Of a stretch of 64,000 nt of DNA, positions 7,428 to 14,591 are shown in pieces. The stretch lies in contig DGBP01000015.1 of NCBI GenBank assembly GCA_002384855.1, positions 1 through 64,000 of the forward strand, given 5' to 3'. The position numbers and the translations under genes were made by a program. The notes beneath the pieces are model-generated. The model did not search any database. It had not been told where the DNA came from and saw nothing but the letters and a program-made list of their open reading frames with translations. Position 1 is the stretch's first letter; each line of letters starts with the position of its first letter. The stretch comes from Nocardioidaceae bacterium UBA4001. GTDB lineage: Bacteria > Actinomycetota > Actinomycetes > Propionibacteriales > Nocardioidaceae.

Positions 7428-9175
7428 GGAAGCAGCGCGTCGTCCTCGATGCCGAGCGCAGTCAGCTTGCGCCACAAGGTGGTGCGGCCGATCCCCAGGA
7501 GGCTCGCCGCCTGCGACTTGTTCCCACCGCACTGCCGGAGCGCGGCGATGATCTCTGCTCGCTCGGCCGACTCGATCCGCGTCAGCGGACGGCGGTTCGC
7601 CGCCTCCCACATGCGCTCGGGGAGGTGGTAGGGGTTGACCGACTGGCCGGGCAGCTCGGCGGCGAGTCCGAGGAGCACCTGGCGCAGCTCGGCGACGTTG
7701 CCGGGCCAGTCCCAGCGCATCAGCACCTGCATGGTCGCCGTCGAGAGGACGGGCCGCTTCCGGGGCTCGACCTCCTGCAGCAGCGCCCCCACCAACGACG
7801 GGAGCTCCTGGCGCCGGCTCGCGAGCGCCGGCACGTCGACGTCGACGGCGACCTGCGACAGCATCCGGCGGACCGCCGCGGAACACCTGCTCAGGTCGGC
7901 GGTGAGCACCAGGCGGCCCGGGGTGGAGCCGTCGGCGAGGACCTTGACCTCCCTCACCTGCCGCGACTCGAGGTCCTCGAGGCGGCGAACCACGACCGCC
8001 CCTCCCTCGCCGAGGGCGTCGGCTGCCTCGCGCCGCCAGGCGTCGCGCAGATCGCCGCCCGTGAGGACCACGGGGCTGGGATGCCCCTCGCCGCGGAGCC
8101 ACGCGCGCACGACGTGGAGCTTGCCGGCGCCGCTGGGCCCGGTCACCGCCACCGCACCGGCGTGACCTCCTGACCGTCGCTGCAGCTGGCGCACGTAAGG
8201 GTCGGGGGCCGGCTGGGAGCCGACCGCCGACCTCCTGGTCGACCTCGGCTCCTTGCGGTCGAGGATCTCGACGGCGAACGCCGCATCGTCGACGTCCTCG
8301 AGGCGGTGGGCCAGGACACGAGCCTGGAGTGCCTGGAGCTCGAGATCCAGGACGTGAGGACCGTCGTCCCAGTCCTGGGACTGCAACGACTCCCACAGCC
8401 GCGTGTGCATCTCGACGTTGAGGAAGGAGAGGCCGGTGACGTTCGTCATGACCGTGTCGCTGTTCAGCACGATAACCGGGCCCTTGGTGCGGTGCCGCTG
8501 GTAGCTCTGTCCGAGCGCGACCTCGCGCCGACCGAGAGTGGCGCGCAGGTTGTCGAGGATCTGCTGTGCTCCCTGTCGTGTCATGGCCAGCATGAGCATC
8601 TCGGCGGTGTCCACCGGGGCCGCCAGCGACAGCGAGCCGATGAGCCGGCCCGTCACGGGGTGGCGAATGCCGACACCGGCGCAGGCGAGGTCCTCGAGCG
8701 CCTCGTTGAAGTGCTCGGGGCCCCGCACGAAGACGGCGGCGTCCTCCTGGATCGGAGTGCCGAGTCCGTTGGTGCCGATGCTCTCCTCGGAGAAGTCGAA
8801 CCCCTCGGCGGCACACCTGTCGTCGAACCTCGCCTGCTCCGTCTTGTCGGTGACGCGACGAGCGACGATCTGGCCGGTCCGGTCGGCCAGGAAGATCGCG
8901 GTTCCCATGTCGTGCAAGGTGTCCGCCAGGCGGTCCAGCACGGGGCGCGCGGCGCGGGCGAGCTCGCTGTCGGCGTCGAACTCGTTGACGAACCGGAATG
9001 CCTCGGAGGTCCGAGTGGCCCCGGCGCTGATGGAGCGGCGCCAGCTCCGGTCGATCTCGCCGGGGAGCCAGAGCGGCTGAGAGTCGACGCTGCGCAGCAG
9101 GCCCCGGGAGATCAGCGACTCCTTGGCGGAGCGGATCTCGTCGTCCTCGACGGGCAGGCGACGGGCGGCCTTCAT
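7424..9175 (-). CDS. AcoR/MimR-like GAF, degenerate AAA, Fis-HTH activator
   Basis: 583 residues. Residues about 60-220 form a GAF sensor domain of the acetoin/AcoR type (SIGTNGLGTPI, GVGIRHPVTGRLIGSLSLA). A shrunken AAA+ region follows with a P-loop-like GPSGAGKLHVV near residue 345 and a sensor-2-like WPGNVAELR. The GAFTGA loop that contacts sigma-54 is missing, and the Walker B acidic pair is replaced (GGAVVVRRLEDL). The C-terminus is a Fis helix-turn-helix (NKSQAASLLGIGRTTLWRKL). It is therefore an activator working without sigma-54, as expected in actinobacteria. It sits between the two operons that share the TGTTCC/GGAACA operator and is my leading candidate for binding it. Confidence 0.88.
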   Translation of the reverse strand: MKAARRLPVEDDEIRSAKESLISRGLLRSVDSQPLWLPGEIDRSWRRSISAGATRTSEAFRFVNEFDADSELARAARPVLDRLADTLHDMGTAIFLADRTGQIVARRVTDKTEQARFDDRCAAEGFDFSEESIGTNGLGTPIQEDAAVFVRGPEHFNEALEDLACAGVGIRHPVTGRLIGSLSLAAPVDTAEMLMLAMTRQGAQQILDNLRATLGRREVALGQSYQRHRTKGPVIVLNSDTVMTNVTGLSFLNVEMHTRLWESLQSQDWDDGPHVLDLELQALQARVLAHRLEDVDDAAFAVEILDRKEPRSTRRSAVGSQPAPDPYVRQLQRRSGGHAGAVAVTGPSGAGKLHVVRAWLRGEGHPSPVVLTGGDLRDAWRREAADALGEGGAVVVRRLEDLESRQVREVKVLADGSTPGRLVLTADLSRCSAAVRRMLSQVAVDVDVPALASRRQELPSLVGALLQEVEPRKRPVLSTATMQVLMRWDWPGNVAELRQVLLGLAAELPGQSVNPYHLPERMWEAANRRPLTRIESAERAEIIAALRQCGGNKSQAASLLGIGRTTLWRKLTALGIEDDALLP

Positions 9176-9265
9176 CAGCCTCGCCGTCCCGTCGTTGTGA
9201 CCATGCCCACAAGTATGTAACGGCGGTCACAGGAGAGGGAGGGCCGGAGCTCGGTTGTTCCATAC

Positions 9266-9282
9266 CAATCAGCACCTGATTG
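9266..9282. promoter_or_regulatory. Perfect dyad CAATCAG-CAC-CTGATTG upstream of the GAF/Fis regulator
   Basis: A 7-base inverted repeat with a 3-base spacer lies 91 bases upstream of the regulator start at 9175. It shares CAAT...CTGATTG with the intergenic region of lysR. A cross-regulation by the LysR protein is possible, inferred only from sequence likeness. The rest of the 266-base gap (9176-9441) holds this dyad, the TGTTCC/GGAACA operator and the phasin-operon promoter; no gene is seen. Confidence 0.5.
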
Positions 9283-9363
9283 ATACGCCGGTGGCAACGC
9301 CGGACCGCACCCGACGCTGAGACGCGTGTCCGATCGGCCGCCTCCCGGCCGGCAGGGCAGCCG

Positions 9364-9409
9364 TGTTCCAGATCGGAACAGGTGCTCCCTGCTGCACCCG
9401 GCCTAGGGT
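9364..9409 (+). promoter_or_regulatory. Operator TGTTCC-N5-GGAACA plus promoter of the phasin/PhaC/ligase operon
   Basis: A perfect 6-base inverted repeat (9364-9369 and 9375-9380) is followed 23 bases later by TAGGGT (9404-9409), a plausible -10. The dyad would cover about -40 to -60, an activator position. The same dyad, spacing (22 bases) and flanking CCTAGxGTCGCTG recur at 13483-13527 ahead of the lactone hydrolase/BVMO operon. The repeated architecture, not each element alone, is the evidence. Confidence 0.7.
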
Positions 9410-9441
9410 CGCTGACCTCACCAGCACCGAAGGAACAAGCG

Positions 9442-9750
9442 ATGACGAGCAAGCCAGGCTGGCGCAGGGTCTACGACACCGTCGAGCGTACCGTCGCGCC
9501 TCCGGCTGAGGTATTCGTCCGCAGTGGCGAGTTCGCCAAGCTGGCCGCCGCGGTCGTCGGCGTACGGCGAACCGTCGGCCGAGGCGTGAACGGCGCCACC
9601 GCCATGGCATGGCACCTGGTGAACCTGCCGGCCCGAAGCGACGTCCAGCGGCTTCGGGTGCAGATCGGCGCCCTCGACCGGGACGTGAGGCGGCTGTCGT
9701 CGCAGCTCGAGCAGTCCCGCACCAGCCGTGGGCGGAGTGATGAGCGGTGA
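9442..9750 (+). CDS. Small phasin-like / PHA-synthase-partner protein
   Basis: 102 residues. The N-terminal half is mixed hydrophobic and basic; the C-terminal part (about 68-92, VQRLRVQIGALDRDVRRLSSQLEQ region) predicts a coiled coil. ATG 9442 is preceded by GAAGGAAC. Its stop overlaps the GTG start of the PHA-synthase-like gene (GTGA), so the two proteins are made together. By position it could be a granule-surface phasin or a very small analogue of the PhaE/PhaR synthase subunits. I do not recognise a specific family; the role is inferred from coupling and composition. Confidence 0.6.
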   Translation: MTSKPGWRRVYDTVERTVAPPAEVFVRSGEFAKLAAAVVGVRRTVGRGVNGATAMAWHLVNLPARSDVQRLRVQIGALDRDVRRLSSQLEQSRTSRGRSDER

Positions 9751-10892
9751 GAGGGCCGACTGCCTCGGCGAACCCCGTCGAAAGGGTGCTGAACAAGGTC
9801 GGGCGTGCCGGGCTGCGCGCGCGCAACGGCGTTCGGATGGCCACGGGCGCGTCCCGGCCGGCGGTCGGGCAGACCCCCAAGGACGTGGTGTGGCGGCACG
9901 GGCGGAGCGAACTGTGGCGCTACCGGAGCGCCGCCAGCGATCCCAGCGACACCGCGCGACCACCGCTGCTCATCGTCTTCAGCATCTTCTCCCGCAGCTA
10001 CATCCTCGACCTCCGCCCGGGCAACAGCTTCGTCGAACAGCTGCTCGCGGCCGGCTTCGACGTCTACCTTCTCGACTGGGGCGTGCCGGACGAACGCGAT
10101 GCTGCCAACCGGCTCGAGGACTACGTCGACGACTACCTTCCCGTGGCGGTTGAGCGGGTCCGTGAGGTCTCCGGCGCCGACCAGGTGCACATGCTCGGCT
10201 ACTGCTTCGGGAGTGTGCTGGCGCTGCTGTACGCCGCCCACCACCAGGACGCGCCCCTGGGCAGCCTGACGGTGATGACCACTCCGGTCGACCTCGACCA
10301 TCTCGGTCCGCTGGGCAACGTGACCGGCGTCGGCGGCCTCGATGTGGGCGCATTGCTCGACGACGACGGCAACGTGCCTCCGCAGGTGATCTACCAGGCA
10401 TTCAAGGCGTTGAAGCCGACCACGGCGGTGACTCAGTACGTCGATCTGTGGCAGGGACTCTGGAACGACGAGTACGTCGCGTCGTACCAGGCGATGATCG
10501 GCTGGGCGACCGACCACGTGCCGCTGCCGGGCGGGGTCGCCCGGCAGCTGGCCCAGATGATCCGGGACAACACCATCGTCAACGACCGGCTGGTGGTCGG
10601 CGGCGACCGGGTCTCCCTGGCCGACGTCACGGTCCCCTTCCTGACCGTCCTGGCCAACCGCGACCACATCGTCCCCGAGGCTGCAGCCGCCCCGTTGCTC
10701 GACCTGATCGGCTCGACGGACAAGCACGAGCTGCGTCTCGACGGAGGACACGTCGGTCTGCTGGTGGGTAAGACCGCGGCCAGGACCACGATCCCCACGA
10801 TCATCGACTTCCTCCTCCGACGCAGCGAGGAGTCGTCACGCTCTGCAACCGAAGCCGATCCCGCACCTCACGACACCGTGGACGAACGATGA
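9747..10892 (+). CDS. phaC: PhaC-like polyhydroxyalkanoate synthase (alpha/beta-hydrolase fold)
   Basis: 381 residues, close to class III synthases (about 355-360) and far shorter than class I/II. The lipase-like box is GYCFGS with Cys at residue 153 in place of Ser, the mark of PHA synthases. Asp is in ANRDHIVP and His in LDGGHVGLLVG. It would polymerise hydroxyacyl-CoA into storage polyester at granules. Start GTG 9747 overlaps the preceding stop; its TGA overlaps the ligase ATG (ATGA). Hydroxyacyl-CoA from cyclic-ketone breakdown or beta-oxidation would be a natural substrate. Alternative: a related Cys-dependent acyltransferase. Confidence 0.8.
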   Translation: MRGPTASANPVERVLNKVGRAGLRARNGVRMATGASRPAVGQTPKDVVWRHGRSELWRYRSAASDPSDTARPPLLIVFSIFSRSYILDLRPGNSFVEQLLAAGFDVYLLDWGVPDERDAANRLEDYVDDYLPVAVERVREVSGADQVHMLGYCFGSVLALLYAAHHQDAPLGSLTVMTTPVDLDHLGPLGNVTGVGGLDVGALLDDDGNVPPQVIYQAFKALKPTTAVTQYVDLWQGLWNDEYVASYQAMIGWATDHVPLPGGVARQLAQMIRDNTIVNDRLVVGGDRVSLADVTVPFLTVLANRDHIVPEAAAAPLLDLIGSTDKHELRLDGGHVGLLVGKTAARTTIPTIIDFLLRRSEESSRSATEADPAPHDTVDER

Positions 10893-12439
10893 CCAACCTC
10901 GCGACCATCCTCACCGACTCCGCCCGTCGGCACCCGGACCGGCCGGCGGTCCGGCTCGACGACGTGGTGCTCACCTTCGCCGAGCTCGACGAGCAGAGCG
11001 CCGTGGCCGCCGCCTGGCTGCTCGACCGTGGCGTCGAGCGGGGGGACCGGGTGGGCATCATGCTCCCCAACATCGTGCAGTTCCCCGTCCTCTACTACGC
11101 GGTGCTGCGCGCGGGCGCCACGGTCGTGCCGATGAACCCGCTCCTGAAGGCCGGCGAGATCGAGCACTACCTGCGCGACTCCGGCGCCCGGCTGGCCCTG
11201 GTGTCGCCACCTGCCGCACCGGAGGCGCGGGTGGCAGCGCTTGCCACCGGCACCGAGGTCGTCGTGGTCGACGACGACACCCCGGTGGGGACCCCTGGCC
11301 AGGAGGTCAGGTGGACACCCGCGCCGCGCGACGACCTGGACACCGCGGTGATCCTGTACACCTCCGGCACCACCGGGACGCCGAAGGGGGCCCAGCTCAC
11401 CCATGCGAACCTGCGGCACAACTGCGCCGCGTTCGTCGGTCTGGTCGGCCTCTCCACCGAGGACGTGGTGATGGGCTGTCTCCCTCTGTTCCACGCCTTC
11501 GGCCAGAGCAACGGTCTCAACGCCGCCCTCGCGGCCGGTGCGTGCCTGACCCTGGTGCCGCGGTTCGACCCGACGGCGGTGCTGCGGCTCGTGGAGCGCG
11601 ACCGCGTGACGGTATTCGAGGGGGTCCCGACGATGTACGTCACCATGCTCAACGCAGGGCCCGGCGTGGCGGACACCTCCAGCCTGGGACTGTGCATCTC
11701 GGGCGGCGCCTCCCTGCCGGTGGAGGTGCTCCGCGGCTTCGAGGACACGTTCGGGGCGCCGGTCCTCGAGGGCTACGGCCTGTCGGAGACCTCACCCACG
11801 GCCACCTTCAACCGGCCCGGCAGGACCAAGCCGGGATCGATCGGCGTGCCCATCGACGGTGTCGAGCTGAGGCTCGTCGCACGGGACGGCACCGAGGCGG
11901 CCCCGGGGGAGGTGGGGGAGATCGCCATCCGCGGTCACAACGTGATGAAGGGCTACTGGAACCGGCCCGAGGCAACGGCCGCGGCCATCGTCGACGGCTG
12001 GTTCCTCAGCGGCGACATGGCGACCCGCGACGAGGACGGCTTCTACTTCGTCGTCGACCGGAAGAAGGACCTGATCATCCGCGGCGGCTACAACATCTAC
12101 CCCCGCGAGATCGAGGAGGTGCTCTACGGCCACCCGGCGGTGCTCGAGGCAGCCGTGGTCGGCGTACCCCACCCCACCCTGGGCGAGGAGGTCGCTGCGG
12201 CCGTCACCCTGCGTCCGGCCCACGCCGTCAGTCCCGAGCAGCTTCGCGAGTACGTCAAGGCTCGCGTGGCGGCGTACAAGTACCCACGCCACGTCTGGGT
12301 CGCGCCGGCCCTTCCCAAGGGACCGACCGGGAAGATCCTCAAGCGCGACATCGAACCGCCCGCGGACGTCGCGTCCTCCGTCCGGTCGCACCCGGTGCTG
12401 CAAGCCTCAGAAGCGAGCGGCGCCGGCCTCCTCCGCTGA
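10889..12439 (+). CDS. Acyl-CoA ligase (AMP-forming, class I adenylate-forming)
   Basis: 516 residues. It has the phosphate loop YTSGTTGTPKG near residue 155, the GYGLSETSP motif, the hinge region SGDMATRDEDGFYFVVDRKK, and the C-terminal catalytic Lys in PTGKILKR. It converts a carboxylic acid, ATP and CoA to acyl-CoA, AMP and pyrophosphate. It is translationally coupled to the PHA-synthase-like gene, so it may charge acids for polymer synthesis or for beta-oxidation. In the proposed pathway it is a candidate to activate adipate or hydroxyhexanoate. Chain specificity is not visible. The 3' end overlaps the convergent hydrolase by 33 bases. Confidence 0.9.
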   Translation: MTNLATILTDSARRHPDRPAVRLDDVVLTFAELDEQSAVAAAWLLDRGVERGDRVGIMLPNIVQFPVLYYAVLRAGATVVPMNPLLKAGEIEHYLRDSGARLALVSPPAAPEARVAALATGTEVVVVDDDTPVGTPGQEVRWTPAPRDDLDTAVILYTSGTTGTPKGAQLTHANLRHNCAAFVGLVGLSTEDVVMGCLPLFHAFGQSNGLNAALAAGACLTLVPRFDPTAVLRLVERDRVTVFEGVPTMYVTMLNAGPGVADTSSLGLCISGGASLPVEVLRGFEDTFGAPVLEGYGLSETSPTATFNRPGRTKPGSIGVPIDGVELRLVARDGTEAAPGEVGEIAIRGHNVMKGYWNRPEATAAAIVDGWFLSGDMATRDEDGFYFVVDRKKDLIIRGGYNIYPREIEEVLYGHPAVLEAAVVGVPHPTLGEEVAAAVTLRPAHAVSPEQLREYVKARVAAYKYPRHVWVAPALPKGPTGKILKRDIEPPADVASSVRSHPVLQASEASGAGLLR

Positions 12440-13312
12440 GCGGACGTGCGCGACGATCTCGTCGATGAGCTGGGGCCAGAGGGGCTCGGGCAGGTTGTGC
12501 CCCATGCCCGGGATCACGACGAGCCGCGCCCCAGGCACCGCGTCGGCGGTCGCCCACGCGCCGTCGACCTGGACCAAGGGGTCGTCCTCGCCGTGGATGA
12601 CCAAGGTCGGCACCCCCAGCTCGCGTAGCCCCTTCGTGCGGTCCGGCGACACGACGATCGCCGCGAACTGCCGCGCCACCCCGGCGGGGTCGTGCCCCCG
12701 AGCGAATGCTCGTCGAGCCGTCTCCGCGAGACGGGCCTCGTCGAGCGGGTAGCCGGGGGATCCGATCACCCGGTAGACCGCCAGGGACCGCGCGGCCGCC
12801 TGGTCGGCGTCGGTCGGCGGGGGCAGGAACAGCGCCGCCATCGCCTCGGGCCTCGCTGCGCCCACCTCCCGCGACGGCGTGGACATGATCGAGGTCAGGC
12901 TGCGGACGCGACCCGGGTGCCCGATGGCGAACTGCTGGGCAACCATGCCGCCCATCGAGGCGCCGACGACGTGCGCCGACCTCAGGTCGAGCGCGTCGAG
13001 CAGCCCCGCCGTGTCGCGTGCCATGTCGAGCAGGGTGTACGGCGGGGGGACCGACCGGTCGCCGCTGAGGAGAGCCGCCACGTCGGGTACGCCGGCCTCC
13101 GCCAGGTGCGTGGACAGCCCGATGTCGCGATTGTCGAAGCGGATGACGTGGAAGCCCTGCTCCGCGAGCCGGACGCAGAACGGATCGTCCCAACCGAGCA
13201 TCTGGGTGGCCAGCCCCATGACCAGCACGAGCGGTGGGTCCGCGGGGTCACCGAAGGACTCGTAGGCGATCATCAGGTCGCCGACTGCTGCTCGCTCGGT
13301 CCGGTCCGTCAT
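12407..13312 (-). CDS. Alpha/beta hydrolase
   Basis: 301 residues with a complete triad: Ser in GASMGG (about 114), Asp in HGEDDPLV (about 245) and His in GMGHNLPEPLW (about 273). The family is broad (esterases, lactonases, haloperoxidase-like proteins). Read convergently into the ligase gene and divergently from the lactone hydrolase operon; the operator at 13483 lies between. It may be a second ester or lactone hydrolase of the ketone pathway, but that is only positional inference. The start ATG at 13312 fits the family N-terminus. Confidence 0.85.
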   Translation of the reverse strand: MTDRTERAAVGDLMIAYESFGDPADPPLVLVMGLATQMLGWDDPFCVRLAEQGFHVIRFDNRDIGLSTHLAEAGVPDVAALLSGDRSVPPPYTLLDMARDTAGLLDALDLRSAHVVGASMGGMVAQQFAIGHPGRVRSLTSIMSTPSREVGAARPEAMAALFLPPPTDADQAAARSLAVYRVIGSPGYPLDEARLAETARRAFARGHDPAGVARQFAAIVVSPDRTKGLRELGVPTLVIHGEDDPLVQVDGAWATADAVPGARLVVIPGMGHNLPEPLWPQLIDEIVAHVRSAEEAGAARF

Positions 13313-13482
13313 CGTGCGCTCTCCTCCACTGTGCCGTCCCCCGAGCCTGCCCGGAACCGGGCCGCGGGGCGTCCGGCGGTGATACCAGTCTCGTCACTAC
13401 TGATGCTTTGGCGGTATAAGCACCCGACGCGTGCGCTCAGAGCACGGACCTCGGCCCTCACTGTTCGCCGGCGCAGACGAGG

Positions 13483-13527
13483 TGTTCCACATCGGAACAG
13501 GTTGTGCCGGACAGGCGCACCTAGTGT
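13483..13527 (+). promoter_or_regulatory. Operator TGTTCC-N5-GGAACA plus promoter of the chnC-B-D-E-like operon
   Basis: The inverted repeat (13483-13488, 13494-13499) is followed after 22 bases by TAGTGT (13522-13527), a likely -10, within CCTAGTGTCGCTG. This duplicates the element at 9364-9409 in dyad, spacing and -10 context. The remaining gene-free stretch 13313-13623 shows only this unit and the leader. The two GC-rich copies are not explained by coding constraint. Confidence 0.7.
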
Positions 13528-13623
13528 CGCTGCTCACATCAGCACTGGGGAAGGCGGGCAGGCCGCCGGCTGCGAGGAAGCCTCGTGAGCACAGACCCAG
13601 CCGTCCACGAAGGAAGTACCACC

Positions 13624-14538
13624 ATGAGCGAGCAGCAGCCCGTCGCAGGAGCCGAGCAGGACCCGCTGAAGGACCTCTACACCGACTGGTCCGAGATCTT
13701 GGCCACGACGGAGAACCTCACGATCCGCCTGTTCCGCAGCATCTTCGACGAGTGGCACCAGCCCACGGCCGAGCCGACCGACGTGACCTACGCCGAGGAC
13801 ACCGTAGGCGGCGTGCCCGGCATCTGGTGCTACCCGAAGGGTGCCGACAAGTCCAAGGTGCTGCTCTACACCCACGGCGGCGGGTTCGCCGTCGGTTCGG
13901 CCTCCAGCCACCGCAAGCTCGCCGGCCACTTCGCCAAGGCGCTGGGCGTGACCTCCTTCGTCCTCGACTACCGCCGTGCTCCGGAGCACCCGCACCCGGC
14001 CGGCCTCGAGGACGCCGTGGCGGCGTTCGTGGCTCTTACCGAGAGCGGCGTCGCGCCGGAGGACATCACCACCATCGGCGACTCGGCCGGCGGAAACCTC
14101 GCCGTCGCCACCGCCCTGTCGCTCAAGGAGCAGGGCAAGCCGCTGCCCGGTTCGGTCATCGCGCTGTCGCCGTGGCTCGACATGGAGAACAAGGGCGAGA
14201 CCCTGGTCACCAACGACGCCACCGACGCCCTGATCAGCGTCGGGCTGCTCGAGGGCATGATCGCCGGCGTCCTCGGCGACCAGACCAGCCCCACCGCGCC
14301 GCTCGCCAACCCGCTCTACGCCGACTACGCGGGCTTCCCCCGGCTCTACATCACCGCGGGCGGCGCCGAGTCGCTGCTCGACAACGCCACCCGGCTCAAC
14401 GACCTGGCGGATGCAGCCGGCGTCGACGTCACCCTGTCGGTCGTCGAGGGCCAGCAGCACGTGTTCCCGTTCAACGCCGGCCGCACCGCCGCTGCTGACC
14501 ACCAGATCGCCGCGATCGCCAAGTGGTACGCCGGCTGA
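13624..14538 (+). CDS. chnC: HSL-family carboxylesterase, probable caprolactone hydrolase (ChnC-like)
   Basis: 304 residues. The hormone-sensitive-lipase oxyanion motif HGGG is near residue 85, the nucleophile GDSAGG near 155, and the terminal His in EGQQHVFPF near 282. ATG 13624 is chosen because GAAGGAAG precedes it; GTG 13585 is possible. First gene of an operon whose next member is a cyclohexanone-type monooxygenase. In cyclohexanol degraders an enzyme of this family opens the lactone to 6-hydroxyhexanoate. Family is firm; the lactone substrate is inferred from the operon. Confidence 0.85.
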   Translation: MSEQQPVAGAEQDPLKDLYTDWSEILATTENLTIRLFRSIFDEWHQPTAEPTDVTYAEDTVGGVPGIWCYPKGADKSKVLLYTHGGGFAVGSASSHRKLAGHFAKALGVTSFVLDYRRAPEHPHPAGLEDAVAAFVALTESGVAPEDITTIGDSAGGNLAVATALSLKEQGKPLPGSVIALSPWLDMENKGETLVTNDATDALISVGLLEGMIAGVLGDQTSPTAPLANPLYADYAGFPRLYITAGGAESLLDNATRLNDLADAAGVDVTLSVVEGQQHVFPFNAGRTAAADHQIAAIAKWYAG

Positions 14539-14591
14539 GCCGGCGGCCGAACCGTTCCCGACTTCCCGACCCACCACACGGAGACAACGAC

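Noticed and set aside
9256..9261. Extra TGTTCC near the GAF/Fis regulator promoter
   Set aside because: No facing GGAACA at the right distance; a lone hexamer is not informative.
6411..9452. Apparent 1000-residue N-terminal extension of the acyl-CoA dehydrogenase
   Set aside because: The family starts near ATG 6410; the extension is antisense to lysR and out of frame with the GAF/Fis gene.
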